From the NCBI RefSeq assembly GCF_016650815.1, contig NZ_JAEKEZ010000029.1, positions 62,001 through 126,000 of the forward strand: a stretch of DNA of 64,000 bases, given 5' to 3'. The translations under genes were made by a program, and so were the position numbers. The notes under the pieces are model-generated. The model did not search any database. It was not told the DNA's origin and saw only the letters and a program-made list of their open reading frames with translations. Positions 17,897-26,928 of this stretch are shown here, piece by piece. Position 1 is the first letter of the stretch; each line of letters opens with the position of its first letter. The DNA comes from Pseudomonas sp. TH31 (GTDB taxonomy: Bacteria > Pseudomonadota > Gammaproteobacteria > Pseudomonadales > Pseudomonadaceae).

Positions 17897-18086
17897 CTAC
17901 GCCCGCAACCGTCGCCCAATCACATCCAGCACGTCACAGCCATCGCGCAGTGCAATGGCAGCAAATGTGGTGAAAGGTATCTCTGCAACGTGTTTTGATT
18001 TTTCCATTAGCCGGCTAGCCGCTTTCGCCTCTGGACTCAATCGGTCGATGCAACAGATTGGCTAAATCGTTCAGCGGGCGTTTCAT
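17897..18086 (-). pseudogene. Small frameshifted reading frame of unknown function
   Basis: On the minus strand MKRPLNDLANLLHR stops soon after 18040. The frame shifted by one reads RLSPEAKAASRLMEKSKHVAEIPFTTFAAIALRDGCDVLDVIGRRLRA to a stop at 17897. Removing one base from the GG at 18043-18044 makes a single 62-codon gene. The fragments have coding-like composition. I recognise no family. A second short frame ending CFQLASCALEKH stops four bases before this ATG, which suggests two small overlapping or adjacent genes. Confidence 0.4.
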
Positions 18087-18428
18087 GGCTTAGTGTTTTT
18101 CGAGGGCGCAGGACGCGAGCTGGAAGCAAGGCTCGCAGGTTTGCGTGTCCAGCGCTTTGCCCAGGTACATGCCGCCCAAAGCACTGTCAAATGACGGTCC
18201 TGTCACTTCGTTTTTTCCATAGCGCCTTTTTTATCAGCAGGTCAATGCGACCTAGATCTCAAGATCGCGTAACCGAACTGTCATCTGTGAGGCCCCTAAT
18301 ACGTTTCAAGATATTGCAGCGACTCTAATGCTTGGCATCAGCGCTGCAAAACTGCCGATGCGTGGGTAACGGATTGCCGTGGATGAACCAGTCCGTCGGC
18401 AGGGTGAATTACCCTGTGAACGAGATCC
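18087..18428. other. Gap upstream of the OprD-type porin
   Basis: The left half (to about 18215) contains a minus-strand open frame of about 40 codons (TGPSFDSALGGMYLGKALDTQ to CALEKH) that may be a small gene or remnant. The right half (about 18230-18428) is the porin leader with a CGAGATC ribosome-binding region; no clear operator was identified. Confidence 0.3.
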
Positions 18429-19784
18429 ATGATGATCAAGAAACTAGCCGCATCCCTCGTTGGCGCTTTGCTGGGGGGCGCGATGCTGCCTGCCCATGCG
18501 GACTTCATCGACGACAGCCATGCCGACTTGACCCTGCTCAACCGCTACCTCAATCAACAAGGCCGTGACGTGGTGGGCAGCACCGCCAAGGCCAAGAGTT
18601 ACCGTGACTGGGGACAGGGTTTCCAGTTCAATTTCCGCTCCGGTTATACCGACGGTCCTGTGGGTTTCGGCCTCGACCTTGAGGCGTTTTACGGCCTCAA
18701 GCTCGACTCTGGTGGTGACCTGAATAACCAGGATCACCAGAGTCGTTATCCCGGCAGCATGTTCCCGCTGGATGACGGAAAATCCGCCAACGACTTTAGT
18801 GTCTTGAGCCCGACCTTCAAGATGCGCTTCCTCAAGGATGAGTTGCGCGTTGGTATGCTCAACCAAAATAACCCGATGCTGGCCAACACCGATGGGCGTC
18901 TGTACCACCAGACCAACACCGGTGTGCAACTGGTGTCGAAAGACCTGTCCGATTTCACCTTCACGGGTGGCGACATTGTCCGGACGAAAATTCGCAATGA
19001 AAGCAACGACAGTGACATGACCACTGGTGGCGGTGCGAAACTCAGCGACCGCTTCTTCTATGGCGGTGCTGACTATACAGGCCTGGCCGACACCACCTTA
19101 AGCCTGTGGTACTCCAATCTTCAGGACTACTACCAACAAGCCTTCATCGGCGCCAAGCACACCACCGCGCTGCCGGTCGGCAGCCTCCTCAGTGATTTTC
19201 GCGCCTACCGCAGCCTGGGCGTAGGCGGCAACGCGGATGGCGACAGCGATTTTGCCACAGCAGGTTCTTACGCTGGCGGCCTGACCAAGGGACGTATTAA
19301 CCAATCCACTATCAGCCTGATGGAAAGCTACAGCCTGGCGGGCCACACCATTGGCCTGGGGGCCCAGAAAAACACCGGCGACAGTGACTTTCCCTACCTG
19401 GACTCCGGGCTGAACAGTGGCGATGCCCGACAAGGCCCTGGCTCCGGCGCTGATACACCGGCACTGACCAACCTGCAACTGAATAAATTCCAGCATGCTG
19501 GCGAAGAAACCTGGATGGCTCAATACAAATACGACTTCGGTCAGTTGGGCATCAAAGGCCTTGGCTTTATGGCCGCCTACGCGCACGGCGATAAGATCAA
19601 GGTGGCTAAAGGCGGCGACAGCGAATGGGAGCGCGACTTGGCGCTGAGCTACCAGGTGCCTGATGGCAAGTTGAAGGGACTGGGGGTGACCTGGAAAAAC
19701 GCGCAGGCCAACCCGAGCCTGACGGGCCAGACCAAGCAGGATGAAAACCGGTTCTACGTGAGTTATGTCGTACCGCTTTGGTAA
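18429..19784 (+). CDS. OprD-family outer membrane porin
   Basis: A 451-residue outer membrane beta-barrel with signal peptide MIKKLAASLVGALLGGAMLPAHA and the OprD-family N-terminal features FIDDSHADLTLLNRYLNQ and RDWGQGFQFNFRSGYTDGPVGFGLDLEAFYGLKLD. The C-terminus ends in the aromatic YVVPLW expected for barrel assembly. OprD-family members take up basic amino acids, carboxylates or aromatic acids; the substrate cannot be read here. It is a single gene with its own terminator. Confidence 0.93.
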   Translation: MMIKKLAASLVGALLGGAMLPAHADFIDDSHADLTLLNRYLNQQGRDVVGSTAKAKSYRDWGQGFQFNFRSGYTDGPVGFGLDLEAFYGLKLDSGGDLNNQDHQSRYPGSMFPLDDGKSANDFSVLSPTFKMRFLKDELRVGMLNQNNPMLANTDGRLYHQTNTGVQLVSKDLSDFTFTGGDIVRTKIRNESNDSDMTTGGGAKLSDRFFYGGADYTGLADTTLSLWYSNLQDYYQQAFIGAKHTTALPVGSLLSDFRAYRSLGVGGNADGDSDFATAGSYAGGLTKGRINQSTISLMESYSLAGHTIGLGAQKNTGDSDFPYLDSGLNSGDARQGPGSGADTPALTNLQLNKFQHAGEETWMAQYKYDFGQLGIKGLGFMAAYAHGDKIKVAKGGDSEWERDLALSYQVPDGKLKGLGVTWKNAQANPSLTGQTKQDENRFYVSYVVPLW

Positions 19785-19797
19785 GCACTGATAGTGC

Positions 19798-19826
19798 AAA
19801 AAAGCCCGCAAATGCGGGCTTTTTTA
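19798..19826 (+). terminator. Terminator after the OprD-type porin
   Basis: AAAAAAGCCCGC-AAAT-GCGGGCTTTTTT: GC-rich stem flanked by A and T runs, usable in both directions and so possibly shared with the convergent hydrolase gene. Confidence 0.92.
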
Positions 19827-19869
19827 TATTGTTATCCCCAGACAGCAAAGGGGGACAGATTTATTTTGT

Positions 19870-20904
19870 TCAACGTGCCCCCGCCAAAAACTCCGCAATC
19901 AACGAAGTAACCTGCTGCTGAATCGCCTCACGCGGCCTCGCATCCTCCCCATCCCCGCAAATAATCCCATCACCCGGCACTGCTTCTTCAAGCAACGCCA
20001 CCGCCCCAGGTTTGCACACCGACATAAAGCTGAAGTGGCTGGCGTCGTTAATCTCGACATAGCGCGTCGACACTTGGGGCAGGCGTTTGGCCAAGTCGGC
20101 GGATTCCAACTGAGCGGGAAGCTCTTCAGACGGCGAGCCCGCGGAGATCACCAGCGTCGGCACCGGCAGCGCCGCAAGGCTTTCATCGGTCATCCCGCGT
20201 GACAGGCCCAGGTCCAGTGAAACAACGGCGGTGACACGCTTATCGCTCAAATCGGCGGCCAGCCTGGCCTTCGATGCCGGGGTGCTTGCGGGGTTCATCT
20301 GTTGGTAAACGGTGCAACTGGTCAGCTTCGGGTGGGCGGTGCAGTCCAGGGCAAAGCGATCGGGGTCGAAACGTGCACCGGCGATTTCCATGACAGTCCA
20401 GCCGCCGAGTGAATGGCCCACGGCTGCAATTCGATGCTTCGCGACAACGCCAAATTGTTCTGGTTGGGCCATGACCGCATCGATGGTCCGGCTGAGGTCG
20501 GCGGGGCGCTGCCATAACTGTGCTGCGGCTTGAGGACTACGGTCTCGGCTGGTGGTGCCGGGGTGGTTGACCGCCGCCACGATGTAACCCTTGCGGGCCA
20601 GTGCGCTGGCCAGCCATGTCTGGTTGATCCAATTGCCCCCAAGACCGTGGGAGAGCACCACCAATGGATGCTCGCCGGCAGCCGGTGGGGCGTTGCGCAC
20701 GGCAAGGGCACCGACAAGCACTGGATTGTCGCCGATCAATTGCGCGGTGGCGGTGGTTGTACCGGGGTACCAGACGACCATTTCCAGCGGACGGTCGTTT
20801 TGCGCGGCGGGCAACGCAGAGGCCTGGAAGCCGATAGGGTTATCGTCAGCGAATGCGCTTGTGGTCAGGCAGATCAGAAACAGGGCGCCGAAAGCTGTTT
20901 TCAA
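19870..20904 (-). CDS. Exported alpha/beta hydrolase (dienelactone-hydrolase/lipase-like)
   Basis: An alpha/beta hydrolase with the oxyanion segment VVLSHGLGGN, nucleophile elbow GHSLGGW and a late histidine (DASHFSFM). A signal peptide (LKTAFGALFLICLTTSAFADD) places it in the periplasm or outside. I choose a TTG at 20904, because AAGGAAG lies just upstream and it opens the signal peptide; an ATG at 20949 without an SD is the alternative. Resembles predicted dienelactone hydrolase or platelet-activating-factor acetylhydrolase-like proteins. The substrate is unknown. Confidence 0.83.
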   Translation of the reverse strand: MKTAFGALFLICLTTSAFADDNPIGFQASALPAAQNDRPLEMVVWYPGTTTATAQLIGDNPVLVGALAVRNAPPAAGEHPLVVLSHGLGGNWINQTWLASALARKGYIVAAVNHPGTTSRDRSPQAAAQLWQRPADLSRTIDAVMAQPEQFGVVAKHRIAAVGHSLGGWTVMEIAGARFDPDRFALDCTAHPKLTSCTVYQQMNPASTPASKARLAADLSDKRVTAVVSLDLGLSRGMTDESLAALPVPTLVISAGSPSEELPAQLESADLAKRLPQVSTRYVEINDASHFSFMSVCKPGAVALLEEAVPGDGIICGDGEDARPREAIQQQVTSLIAEFLAGAR

Positions 20905-20968
20905 TGTTTTATCTTCCTTGATTGGATTCAACTTATTAACACCTGACATCCGCTGTCAGGTGCATCAA

Positions 20969-21376
20969 TTACTGCGCAGTATCGCCACTCACCAACCCTT
21001 TCAGCTTGATCTCAGCCAACGGATGCCCAGCCTGCACCGCAATGCGCCAAAACCGCGCGGCCTCCACCGGATCCGGCGCTTTGCTCGGCGTCCCCGCCAA
21101 ACTGATCACGCCCACCTGATACGCCGCTTTGCCATCCCCCGCCAACGCCGCCAGACGCAGCAATCGCACGCCTTCCTCACGAGCACCAAGACCGACGCCG
21201 CGAAAGGTCAGGATGTGGCCATAGAAGCTTTGCGCGCCGACATTGCCGAGGTTGGCCATGCGGGCGAATTGGCCCTCGAGCCATTTCCAGCCTCGGGGTT
21301 GACGCACAAACCACGACCAATGAAACAACCTGCGGGCCAACCAGTAGGAGGCCCGCGCCTTAAGGCGTAAAAACAC
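20969..21376 (-). CDS. Sel1-like repeat protein
   Basis: The 135-residue protein carries two to three Sel1/TPR-like helical repeats (LGNVGAQSFYGHILTFRGVG, DGKAAYQVGVISLAG, PVEAARFWRIAVQAGHPLAEIKL). Such repeats mediate protein contacts. No signal peptide is evident; the N-terminus is basic and aromatic (MFLRLKARASYWLARRLFHWSW). The start lies immediately beyond the stop of the gene at 21377, so it is probably the last gene of a three-gene minus-strand operon. Function unknown. Confidence 0.75.
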   Translation of the reverse strand: MFLRLKARASYWLARRLFHWSWFVRQPRGWKWLEGQFARMANLGNVGAQSFYGHILTFRGVGLGAREEGVRLLRLAALAGDGKAAYQVGVISLAGTPSKAPDPVEAARFWRIAVQAGHPLAEIKLKGLVSGDTAQ

Positions 21377-21748
21377 TCAGGCCTCCGCGGATTCTGGGTA
21401 CTCGTATTCGAACACACGCACCACTTCCGACGCATGCCAGGACGCGGCGGCGACGCCGTCGGACGGCCCGGAGAAACGCCCCAGGCGCTCAACGCATTCG
21501 AAGAAGCCAGTGCGCGGCAGGCGGCTGGCGCCCTGGCTGATCACCAGCGAACTGCGCAGTGGTTGCTCTGCCTTGGCGTCCAGTGCGGCGAGGTGTTCAA
21601 GGGCGGCGGTCAGGGTTTGCATCGCCGGCGTCGGCAATTGCAATCGCTCGAGCAACGCTCGGTAGGTCAGCAGATGGCGCTGGCGACGCGCCTGATCCAG
21701 TTCACCCAGCAACCCGTCCCAATGTTGACGACTGATGCGTACGCTCAC
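21377..21748 (-). CDS. Conserved protein of unknown function in a regulator operon
   Basis: I choose the GTG at 21748 (MSVRISRQHWDGLLGELDQARRQ) because GGAGGGA precedes it by seven bases and it overlaps the upstream TGA as GTGA; this gives 123 residues. The protein is rich in helices and shows no recognisable catalytic motif. The tight overlap with the HTH gene suggests the two products work together, possibly as a regulator-partner or toxin-antitoxin-like pair, but nothing in the sequence proves that. Confidence 0.6.
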   Translation of the reverse strand: MSVRISRQHWDGLLGELDQARRQRHLLTYRALLERLQLPTPAMQTLTAALEHLAALDAKAEQPLRSSLVISQGASRLPRTGFFECVERLGRFSGPSDGVAAASWHASEVVRVFEYEYPESAEA

Positions 21749-22086
21749 GATTCGTCCCTCCACCCTGGCACCGTCAATTCCCAGGCCAGGCTGCGGCGAA
21801 TCGCAGCGTCGGGTTGACGCTCGCCACTTTCGATCAAGGCCAGATAAGACGGGCTGATGCCTACCGTGCGGGCGAGCGCCTCAATGGCGATGCCCTTCCC
21901 TTCGCGCAAACTGCGGAGTTGATCCAGACCCGGAAGGATCTGCCCTGCAACCACCGCCGGACGCTCTACGGCGGCCCTTGGCGGTTGTTGCTCGATGCCT
22001 GCTGCTTTCAGTAAAGCCTGGTACTGAGCCCACGGTAGAACCGCATATTCGGGCTCGCCTTCGCGTGTGATTATCTGAATATCCAT
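21745..22086 (-). CDS. XRE-type helix-turn-helix protein with Phd-like N-terminus
   Basis: 113 residues from the ATG at 22086 (MDIQIITREGEPEYAVLPW; SD GGGGAA). Residues 1-35 resemble the Phd/YefM-type antitoxin strand-helix segment (EPEYAVLPWAQYQALLKAAG). The C-terminal half is a Cro/CI helix-turn-helix (SLREGKGIAIEALARTVGISPSYLALIESGERQPD). This mix is typical of small autoregulatory DNA-binding proteins and some antitoxins. It leads an operon with the two genes at lower coordinates. Confidence 0.75.
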   Translation of the reverse strand: MDIQIITREGEPEYAVLPWAQYQALLKAAGIEQQPPRAAVERPAVVAGQILPGLDQLRSLREGKGIAIEALARTVGISPSYLALIESGERQPDAAIRRSLAWELTVPGWRDES

Positions 22087-22199
22087 GACTTCCCCGTAGG
22101 ACAACGACACTTAGCGAGTCGGCACTTTTCCCTTGAAGTGTAATCCTAACAGCGGCCAAGGTCGCGGGGGCATGAAACTATGGATGAAACTGAAACACC

Positions 22200-22655
22200 T
22201 CAGTCATCTTTGGGACCCTGAAGCTGAAGTTGCTCCGGGGTATCGGGCAGTCGCTCGACCGCCGCCAGCTTCTGCGGCAGCTGACGATTGCGCCAGGCAC
22301 GGAAGGCATTGAGTTCGTCGTCGAGGGTTTTCATGACCCAGGCGAGCACGGCGATATCGTCGAGCATGCCGAAAACCGGGATGAAATCCGGAATCGCGTC
22401 CAAAGGACTGAGGAAGTACATCAGGCCAGCCACGACGATCAGAATCGACTTGCGGCTGATGGCCCGGTACTCGCCACGCCAGTAGGCCAGGCACAAGGCC
22501 TGCAGCAGGCGCAGGTCATCCTTGAGCTTACCCAGGCGGCCGCCCTCACTCGCGCTTTTGCTGGCCACGGCAAACAACAGGGTCGGCAATCGACCTTTAG
22601 CCAACAAGCGACCGGCCAGTGGCAGGAATCGAGCGAAATTCCAGGGTGCTTTCAT
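22200..22655 (-). CDS. YkvA-like DUF1232 membrane-associated protein
   Basis: 151 residues from the ATG at 22655, which has an excellent SD (GGGAGGAAAAG); earlier in-frame starts lack one. The DUF1232 core LSPLDAIPDFIPVFGMLDDIAVLAWVMK occupies residues about 87-115, preceded by one hydrophobic segment. The biochemical function of this family is not established. Only 21 bases upstream lies an inverted pair of DnaA-box-like sequences belonging to a repeated element described separately. Confidence 0.85.
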   Translation of the reverse strand: MKAPWNFARFLPLAGRLLAKGRLPTLLFAVASKSASEGGRLGKLKDDLRLLQALCLAYWRGEYRAISRKSILIVVAGLMYFLSPLDAIPDFIPVFGMLDDIAVLAWVMKTLDDELNAFRAWRNRQLPQKLAAVERLPDTPEQLQLQGPKDD

Positions 22656-22671
22656 CTTTTCCTCCCGCTGA

Positions 22672-22806
22672 AATGTTATCCACACAAATTGTGGATAACC
22701 TTGTGAACAGAGCTGCATTTCACGGCTGGAAGCCCCGTTTTATAAGGGCTGAACTCAGATCGGGCGTTTTTTACTCACATAAAAAAACCCAAGATTTCAT
22801 TGACTT
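22672..22806. other. Repeated ~130-bp element with paired DnaA-box-like sequences (copy 1)
   Basis: Contains TTATCCACA-CAAAT-TGTGGATAA (22676-22698), then GTGAACA. A short hairpin AGCCCC...GGGCT (about 22729-22750) follows, then TTTTTT-AAAAAAA, then TTTCATTGACTT ending at 22806. The same blocks in the same order and nearly the same spacing occur at 41604-41734. The function is unknown; it may be a structured leader, promoter-associated element or DnaA-binding site. Confidence 0.55.
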
Positions 22807-22903
22807 GGCTGTGCAGTACGTCTAGCGCAGGCATCTTCACTGGCTAAGACTCCAGCCTACAGCATCCGTTCGCTTTGTTTGTACTTTGCCAAACCCCGGA
22901 TAC

Positions 22904-22936
22904 AACAACGCCCCACATAATGCGGGGCGTTGTTTT
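22904..22936. terminator. Hairpin terminator downstream of the FKBP gene
   Basis: CAACGCCCC-ACATAATG-CGGGGCGTTG followed by TTTTT on the plus strand; the minus strand has a weaker T stretch. It lies 16 bases beyond the FKBP stop and probably ends that transcript. Confidence 0.75.
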
Positions 22937-22951
22937 TGCATCAGACGACGA

Positions 22952-23665
22952 TTACTTCGCGGCGTCTTGTTTCGCTGGATCTTTGATCGCCAACAGCTCC
23001 AGGTCGAACACCAGCACCGAGTTGGCCGGGATTGCCGGGCTTGGGCTTTGCGCGCCGTAAGCCAGGTCGCTAGGGATGTACAGCTTGTACTTCTCGCCAA
23101 CGTGCATCAATTGCAGGCCTTCAACCCAACCAGGGATCACACCGCTGACAGGCAGATCGATCGGGCTACCGCGATCAACCGAACTGTCAAAGGTAGTGCC
23201 GTTGGTCAGCTTGCCGGTGTAGTGAACAGTCACCACATCGGTCGGTTTAGGCTGAGGACCATCAGCTTTCTTCACGACTTCATACTGCAGACCGGAAGCA
23301 GTGGTCACTACACCCGCTTTCTTGGCGTTTTCCTCGAGGAATTTCTTGCCGGCGGCTGCCGACTCTTCGCTCATCTTCGCCATGCGCTCTTCAGCACGCT
23401 TCTGCAGTGCTGCGAAGGCTTCGACCAGTTCGTCGTCCTTCAGCTTCTGTTCTTTCTTGCCGACGGCATCTTCGATGCCTTGGGCTACGGCCTTGGAATC
23501 GAGATCATCCATGCCTTCCTGAGCCAGGCTCTTGCCCATGTTCAGGCCAATCCCGTAGGAAGCTTTTTGCGCCGGGGTTTTCAGCTCTACGCTGGTCTGC
23601 GAGTCACAACCCGCAAGTACCAGGCTTACCAGGGCCACCGCCGCCGCCAACCGATGCTGTTTCAT
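22952..23665 (-). CDS. FKBP-type peptidyl-prolyl isomerase lipoprotein
   Basis: The 237-residue protein has a lipoprotein signal peptide (MKQHRLAAAVALVSLVLAGC; lipobox LAGC). A helical dimerisation domain of the Mip/FkpA type covers about residues 25-120. The C-terminal FKBP domain includes DVVTVHYTGKLTNGTTFDSS, VIPGWVEGLQLM and YIPSDLAYG. It catalyses prolyl cis-trans isomerisation and probably acts as a periplasmic chaperone tethered to a membrane. Confidence 0.93.
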   Translation of the reverse strand: MKQHRLAAAVALVSLVLAGCDSQTSVELKTPAQKASYGIGLNMGKSLAQEGMDDLDSKAVAQGIEDAVGKKEQKLKDDELVEAFAALQKRAEERMAKMSEESAAAGKKFLEENAKKAGVVTTASGLQYEVVKKADGPQPKPTDVVTVHYTGKLTNGTTFDSSVDRGSPIDLPVSGVIPGWVEGLQLMHVGEKYKLYIPSDLAYGAQSPSPAIPANSVLVFDLELLAIKDPAKQDAAK

Positions 23666-23936
23666 GCTATTTCCTTGTTCATGCGCCTAAAGGGCAATCG
23701 AATAAAGCCGCGAGCTTATCAGGCGGCCACGACCAATGGCTACCGGCATGAGAGCAGGAAACTTCTGATAAGTTCAGGTCTTTTAAAGCATTTCGGGAAT
23801 GGGCTGGATGAAGTTTCTGTCATCTTGCCCCTACAAAGGCCGATGCCGGATCCTACAACACTTGGCGTAATGGCCACTTGCCGCCACCGCGGAAGCTGAG
23901 GCATAAAGGAGATACAAATCGACAAGGACGTTTATC

Positions 23937-25745
23937 TTGCACCTCTTACTCCGTCTGCTGGGTCTGATCGCCGTACTGCTGGGGTTAGGCCTGGCCGTGG
24001 CTCTGTACTACATCGCCAACCCTAAACTGCCCGTTTATACCCCCGCGCAACAGGTGCATTACCTGGAGCAGTGGAGCGCCGCCGACCGTCAGACTTACTA
24101 CTTCACTCCTCAAGGCACCCAGGTCAAAGGCTTGCGCTATGACTGGTTCACGGCGCTGGAACTGCCCTTTTCCCAAGAGCGCTTCGCCGCCCCCGAATAC
24201 ATGGCGCGCTTCGGTTTTCTGATCGATCCCGCGCAGAACGCCACCGCGAATAACCCCGGCAACTTGCCCGTAGGTTTCGCCCGGCATCAAAACCCCGGCA
24301 GCCAGGATCAATTCCTCGACATCACGTGCGCCGCCTGCCACACCGGCGAACTGCGTTTTAACGGCCAGGCCGTGCGTATCGATGGCGGCTCGGCACAGCA
24401 TGTTCTGCCTTCAAGCGTACCGACCTTGCGCGGCGGCAGTTTTGGCCAGGCACTGGTGGCCAGTCTTGCCTCGACTTACTACAACCCTTGGAAGTTCGAA
24501 CGTTTCGCACGCAACCTATTAGGTTCGGACTACGACGCCCGGCATCAAACCCTGCGCGAGGACTTCAAAAGCTCGCTTGATACCTTCCTGAAAGTCGCCT
24601 GGAATGACACTCACCGCGGGCTCTATCCGACCGAAGAAGGCCCCGGCCGTACCGACGCGTTCGGCCGCATCGCCAATGCCAGCTTCGCAGATGCGATTTC
24701 GCCGGACAACTATCGCGTAGCCAACGCCCCTGTGGACTATCCACAACTATGGGACATGTGGACCTTCGACTGGGTGCAGTGGACCGGTTCGGCGCAGCAA
24801 CCGATGGCGCGCAATATCGGCGAAGCGCTGGGTGTTGGCGCCACGCTGAATTTCTTCGACGCCAACGGCCAGCCGCTCAAAGGTGATGCGCGCTATCCCT
24901 CCAGTGTCCGGGTTCGCGACTTGCGCCTGATCGAAGAAACCCTGAAACGCCTGAAGCCGCCCGCCTGGCCGGAAGAACTGCTGGGCAGTGTCGACAAAAC
25001 CCTGGCCACCAAAGGTCGTGCACTGTTCGCCGAGAACTGCGCCAGTTGCCACGTGCCGCGGGTGAAACAGGTCGATGGACGCGCGGTACAACAACTCAAC
25101 CTGCTGCCGGTCGCCGCCATCGGAACCGACCCCACCGCCGCCAACAACATTGCCGACCACCGTTTCGATCTAACGGCCCTGCAATGGGACCCGGCGGAAC
25201 TGGCGAAACTCGACGTTCAGTTGCACCCCAAACCCACCGAGCCGCTGGACCTGAGCAAGCTCTCGGTGGCCAAGGGGCTCGCGTACGTCACCGCGTTCGT
25301 TGAGCACCATGCTTACCGCTCGGCCAACGTCACGCCGGCCGAGCGCCCAGACATGGATGGTTTTGGCCTGCCGATCGGTGTCCAGGAATTGCGTGCCTAC
25401 AAGGCCCGGCCACTGGCCGGCGTGTGGGCCACGGCGCCCTTCCTGCACAACGGCTCGGTGCCGAGTATTTATCAATTGCTCTCGCCCCAGGACGAACGCC
25501 CGACCACGTTCTATAAAGGCACCTTCGAGTACGACCCCAAACACCTGGGCTATCGCACCGAAGCCTTTGGCAACGGCTTTGTATTCGACACTCGCATCAC
25601 CGGCAATCACAACAGCGGACATGAATTTCGCGCCGGCGAGCGCGGCAATGGCGTCATCGGGCGTCTGCTGCAGCCGGAGGAACGCTGGGCGCTGCTCGAA
25701 TACCTGAAAGTGCTGGGCGGCCCACTGGAGGCGCAGTTGCCATGA
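23937..25745 (+). CDS. Membrane-anchored di-haem c-type cytochrome (peroxidase/RoxA-like)
   Basis: The 602-residue protein starts at a TTG with AAGGAC upstream and opens with a single N-terminal hydrophobic helix (LLRLLGLIAVLLGLGLAVALYY). Two haem-attachment motifs are visible: CAACH at residues 131-135 and CASCH at 368-372. The spacing and segments such as APFLHNGSVPSIYQLL are typical of the di-haem peroxidase/MauG superfamily, and the size is closest to the larger RoxA-like members. It is followed after 28 bases by a catalase-family gene, suggesting a peroxide- or oxygen-linked periplasmic redox pair. Confidence 0.85.
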   Translation: MHLLLRLLGLIAVLLGLGLAVALYYIANPKLPVYTPAQQVHYLEQWSAADRQTYYFTPQGTQVKGLRYDWFTALELPFSQERFAAPEYMARFGFLIDPAQNATANNPGNLPVGFARHQNPGSQDQFLDITCAACHTGELRFNGQAVRIDGGSAQHVLPSSVPTLRGGSFGQALVASLASTYYNPWKFERFARNLLGSDYDARHQTLREDFKSSLDTFLKVAWNDTHRGLYPTEEGPGRTDAFGRIANASFADAISPDNYRVANAPVDYPQLWDMWTFDWVQWTGSAQQPMARNIGEALGVGATLNFFDANGQPLKGDARYPSSVRVRDLRLIEETLKRLKPPAWPEELLGSVDKTLATKGRALFAENCASCHVPRVKQVDGRAVQQLNLLPVAAIGTDPTAANNIADHRFDLTALQWDPAELAKLDVQLHPKPTEPLDLSKLSVAKGLAYVTAFVEHHAYRSANVTPAERPDMDGFGLPIGVQELRAYKARPLAGVWATAPFLHNGSVPSIYQLLSPQDERPTTFYKGTFEYDPKHLGYRTEAFGNGFVFDTRITGNHNSGHEFRAGERGNGVIGRLLQPEERWALLEYLKVLGGPLEAQLP

Positions 25746-25773
25746 CCGCCTCCTCAGTCAAAAGGACTTACCC

Positions 25774-26909
25774 ATGCTGATCACTCTCTGGCTGCGCCTC
25801 GGCGCGTTCCTCGCCAAGACCCTGCTCTGGTTGCTCGGCCTGGGGTTGCTGGGCTGGGCGCTGGCCATCGCGTGGTTTGCCTGGCAGCACAGCGGCCCGG
25901 TTTCCGCGCAGGAGTTGATCCCGGACGGTGAATCCGCAATGACCCAGGACATCATCCAGACTGCCGTGCGCATCGTCGACCAGCACCGTGAAAGCACTCG
26001 CTACCTGCGCGACGCCCACGCCAAGGCCCATGGCTGCGTGAAGGCCGAGGTTCAGGTATTGCCGGATCTGGCGGTAGAACTGCGTCAAGGAGTGTTCAGC
26101 GAACCCGGCAAAACCTGGCAAGCGAGCATTCGACTGTCCAACGGCAACGCCTACCCGCAGTTCGACAGCATTCGCGACGCCCGAGGCATGGCCATCAAAT
26201 TGCTCGATGTGTCCGGCAAACAATTACTGGCCAACCAATCGGCTCGCAATGAGCAGGATTTCGTGATGTTCAGCCATCCGAACTTCTTCGTCAGCGATGT
26301 CGCCGAGTATCGTCAGAATGTGGCTGCCCAAGCTGACGGCAAAAAGGTCATGGCGTTCTTCCCGGCTGGGACCCGCGCAGTTGGCAGGTTCGTCATCTGT
26401 TTATCGCGCTGGCGACACTCTCCCCGGCCCCCGAAAGCCCGACCCGGACGACCTACTTTTCGGTTTCACCCTACAAATTTGGCGACACCAATGCCAAATT
26501 TCGCGTCATGCCAGACCCCGAGAACTGCCCAGCCTACGTGCTGCCCAAGCAAAATCAGAATCTGCCGAACTTCCTGCGTAATGCGCTGAACCAGCAACTG
26601 TCGACGGACCGGGTACCGGCGTGTTTTGTCTTGCAGATCCAGCGCCAGGATGCCAACAAATACATGCCGATCGAAGACACCAGCGTTGAATGGCGCGAAA
26701 GCGATACACCCTTTGAAACCGTGGCGCGGATCAACGTCCCCGCCCAGGATTTCGACACCCCGGCGCTGAATCTGCAATGCGACAATCAGTCGTTCAATCC
26801 GTGGTTTGGTTTGGAGGCGCACCGTCCGATTGGCGGGATCAATCGCCTGCGCAAAGCGGTGTATGAAGCGGTCAGCGACTATCGGCACAGCCGTAACGCC
26901 GAACAGTAG
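25774..26909 (+). pseudogene. Catalase-family haem protein (SrpA-like), frameshifted
   Basis: A membrane-anchored catalase-like protein: N-terminal helix (LGAFLAKTLLWLLGLGLLGWALA), then KAHGCVKAEVQVLP, RLSNGNAYPQFDSIRDARGMAIKLL and DFVMFSHPNFFVSD, all features of the small catalase-related family. The frame fails at FFPAGTRAVG. The expected FFPGWDPRSWQVRHLFIALA continues in another frame through to a stop at 26909. One G missing from CCCGG at 26361-26365 accounts for this, and restoration gives 378 residues. It probably detoxifies peroxides together with the upstream di-haem cytochrome. Confidence 0.82.
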
Positions 26910-26928
26910 TAGACAGAACGCGCGCTCT

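Noticed and set aside
22676-22698. Chromosomal origin of replication
   Set aside because: Only two DnaA-box-like sites and no dnaA/gyrB neighbourhood or AT-rich unwinding region; the pair also occurs at 41604, so it is a repeated element.
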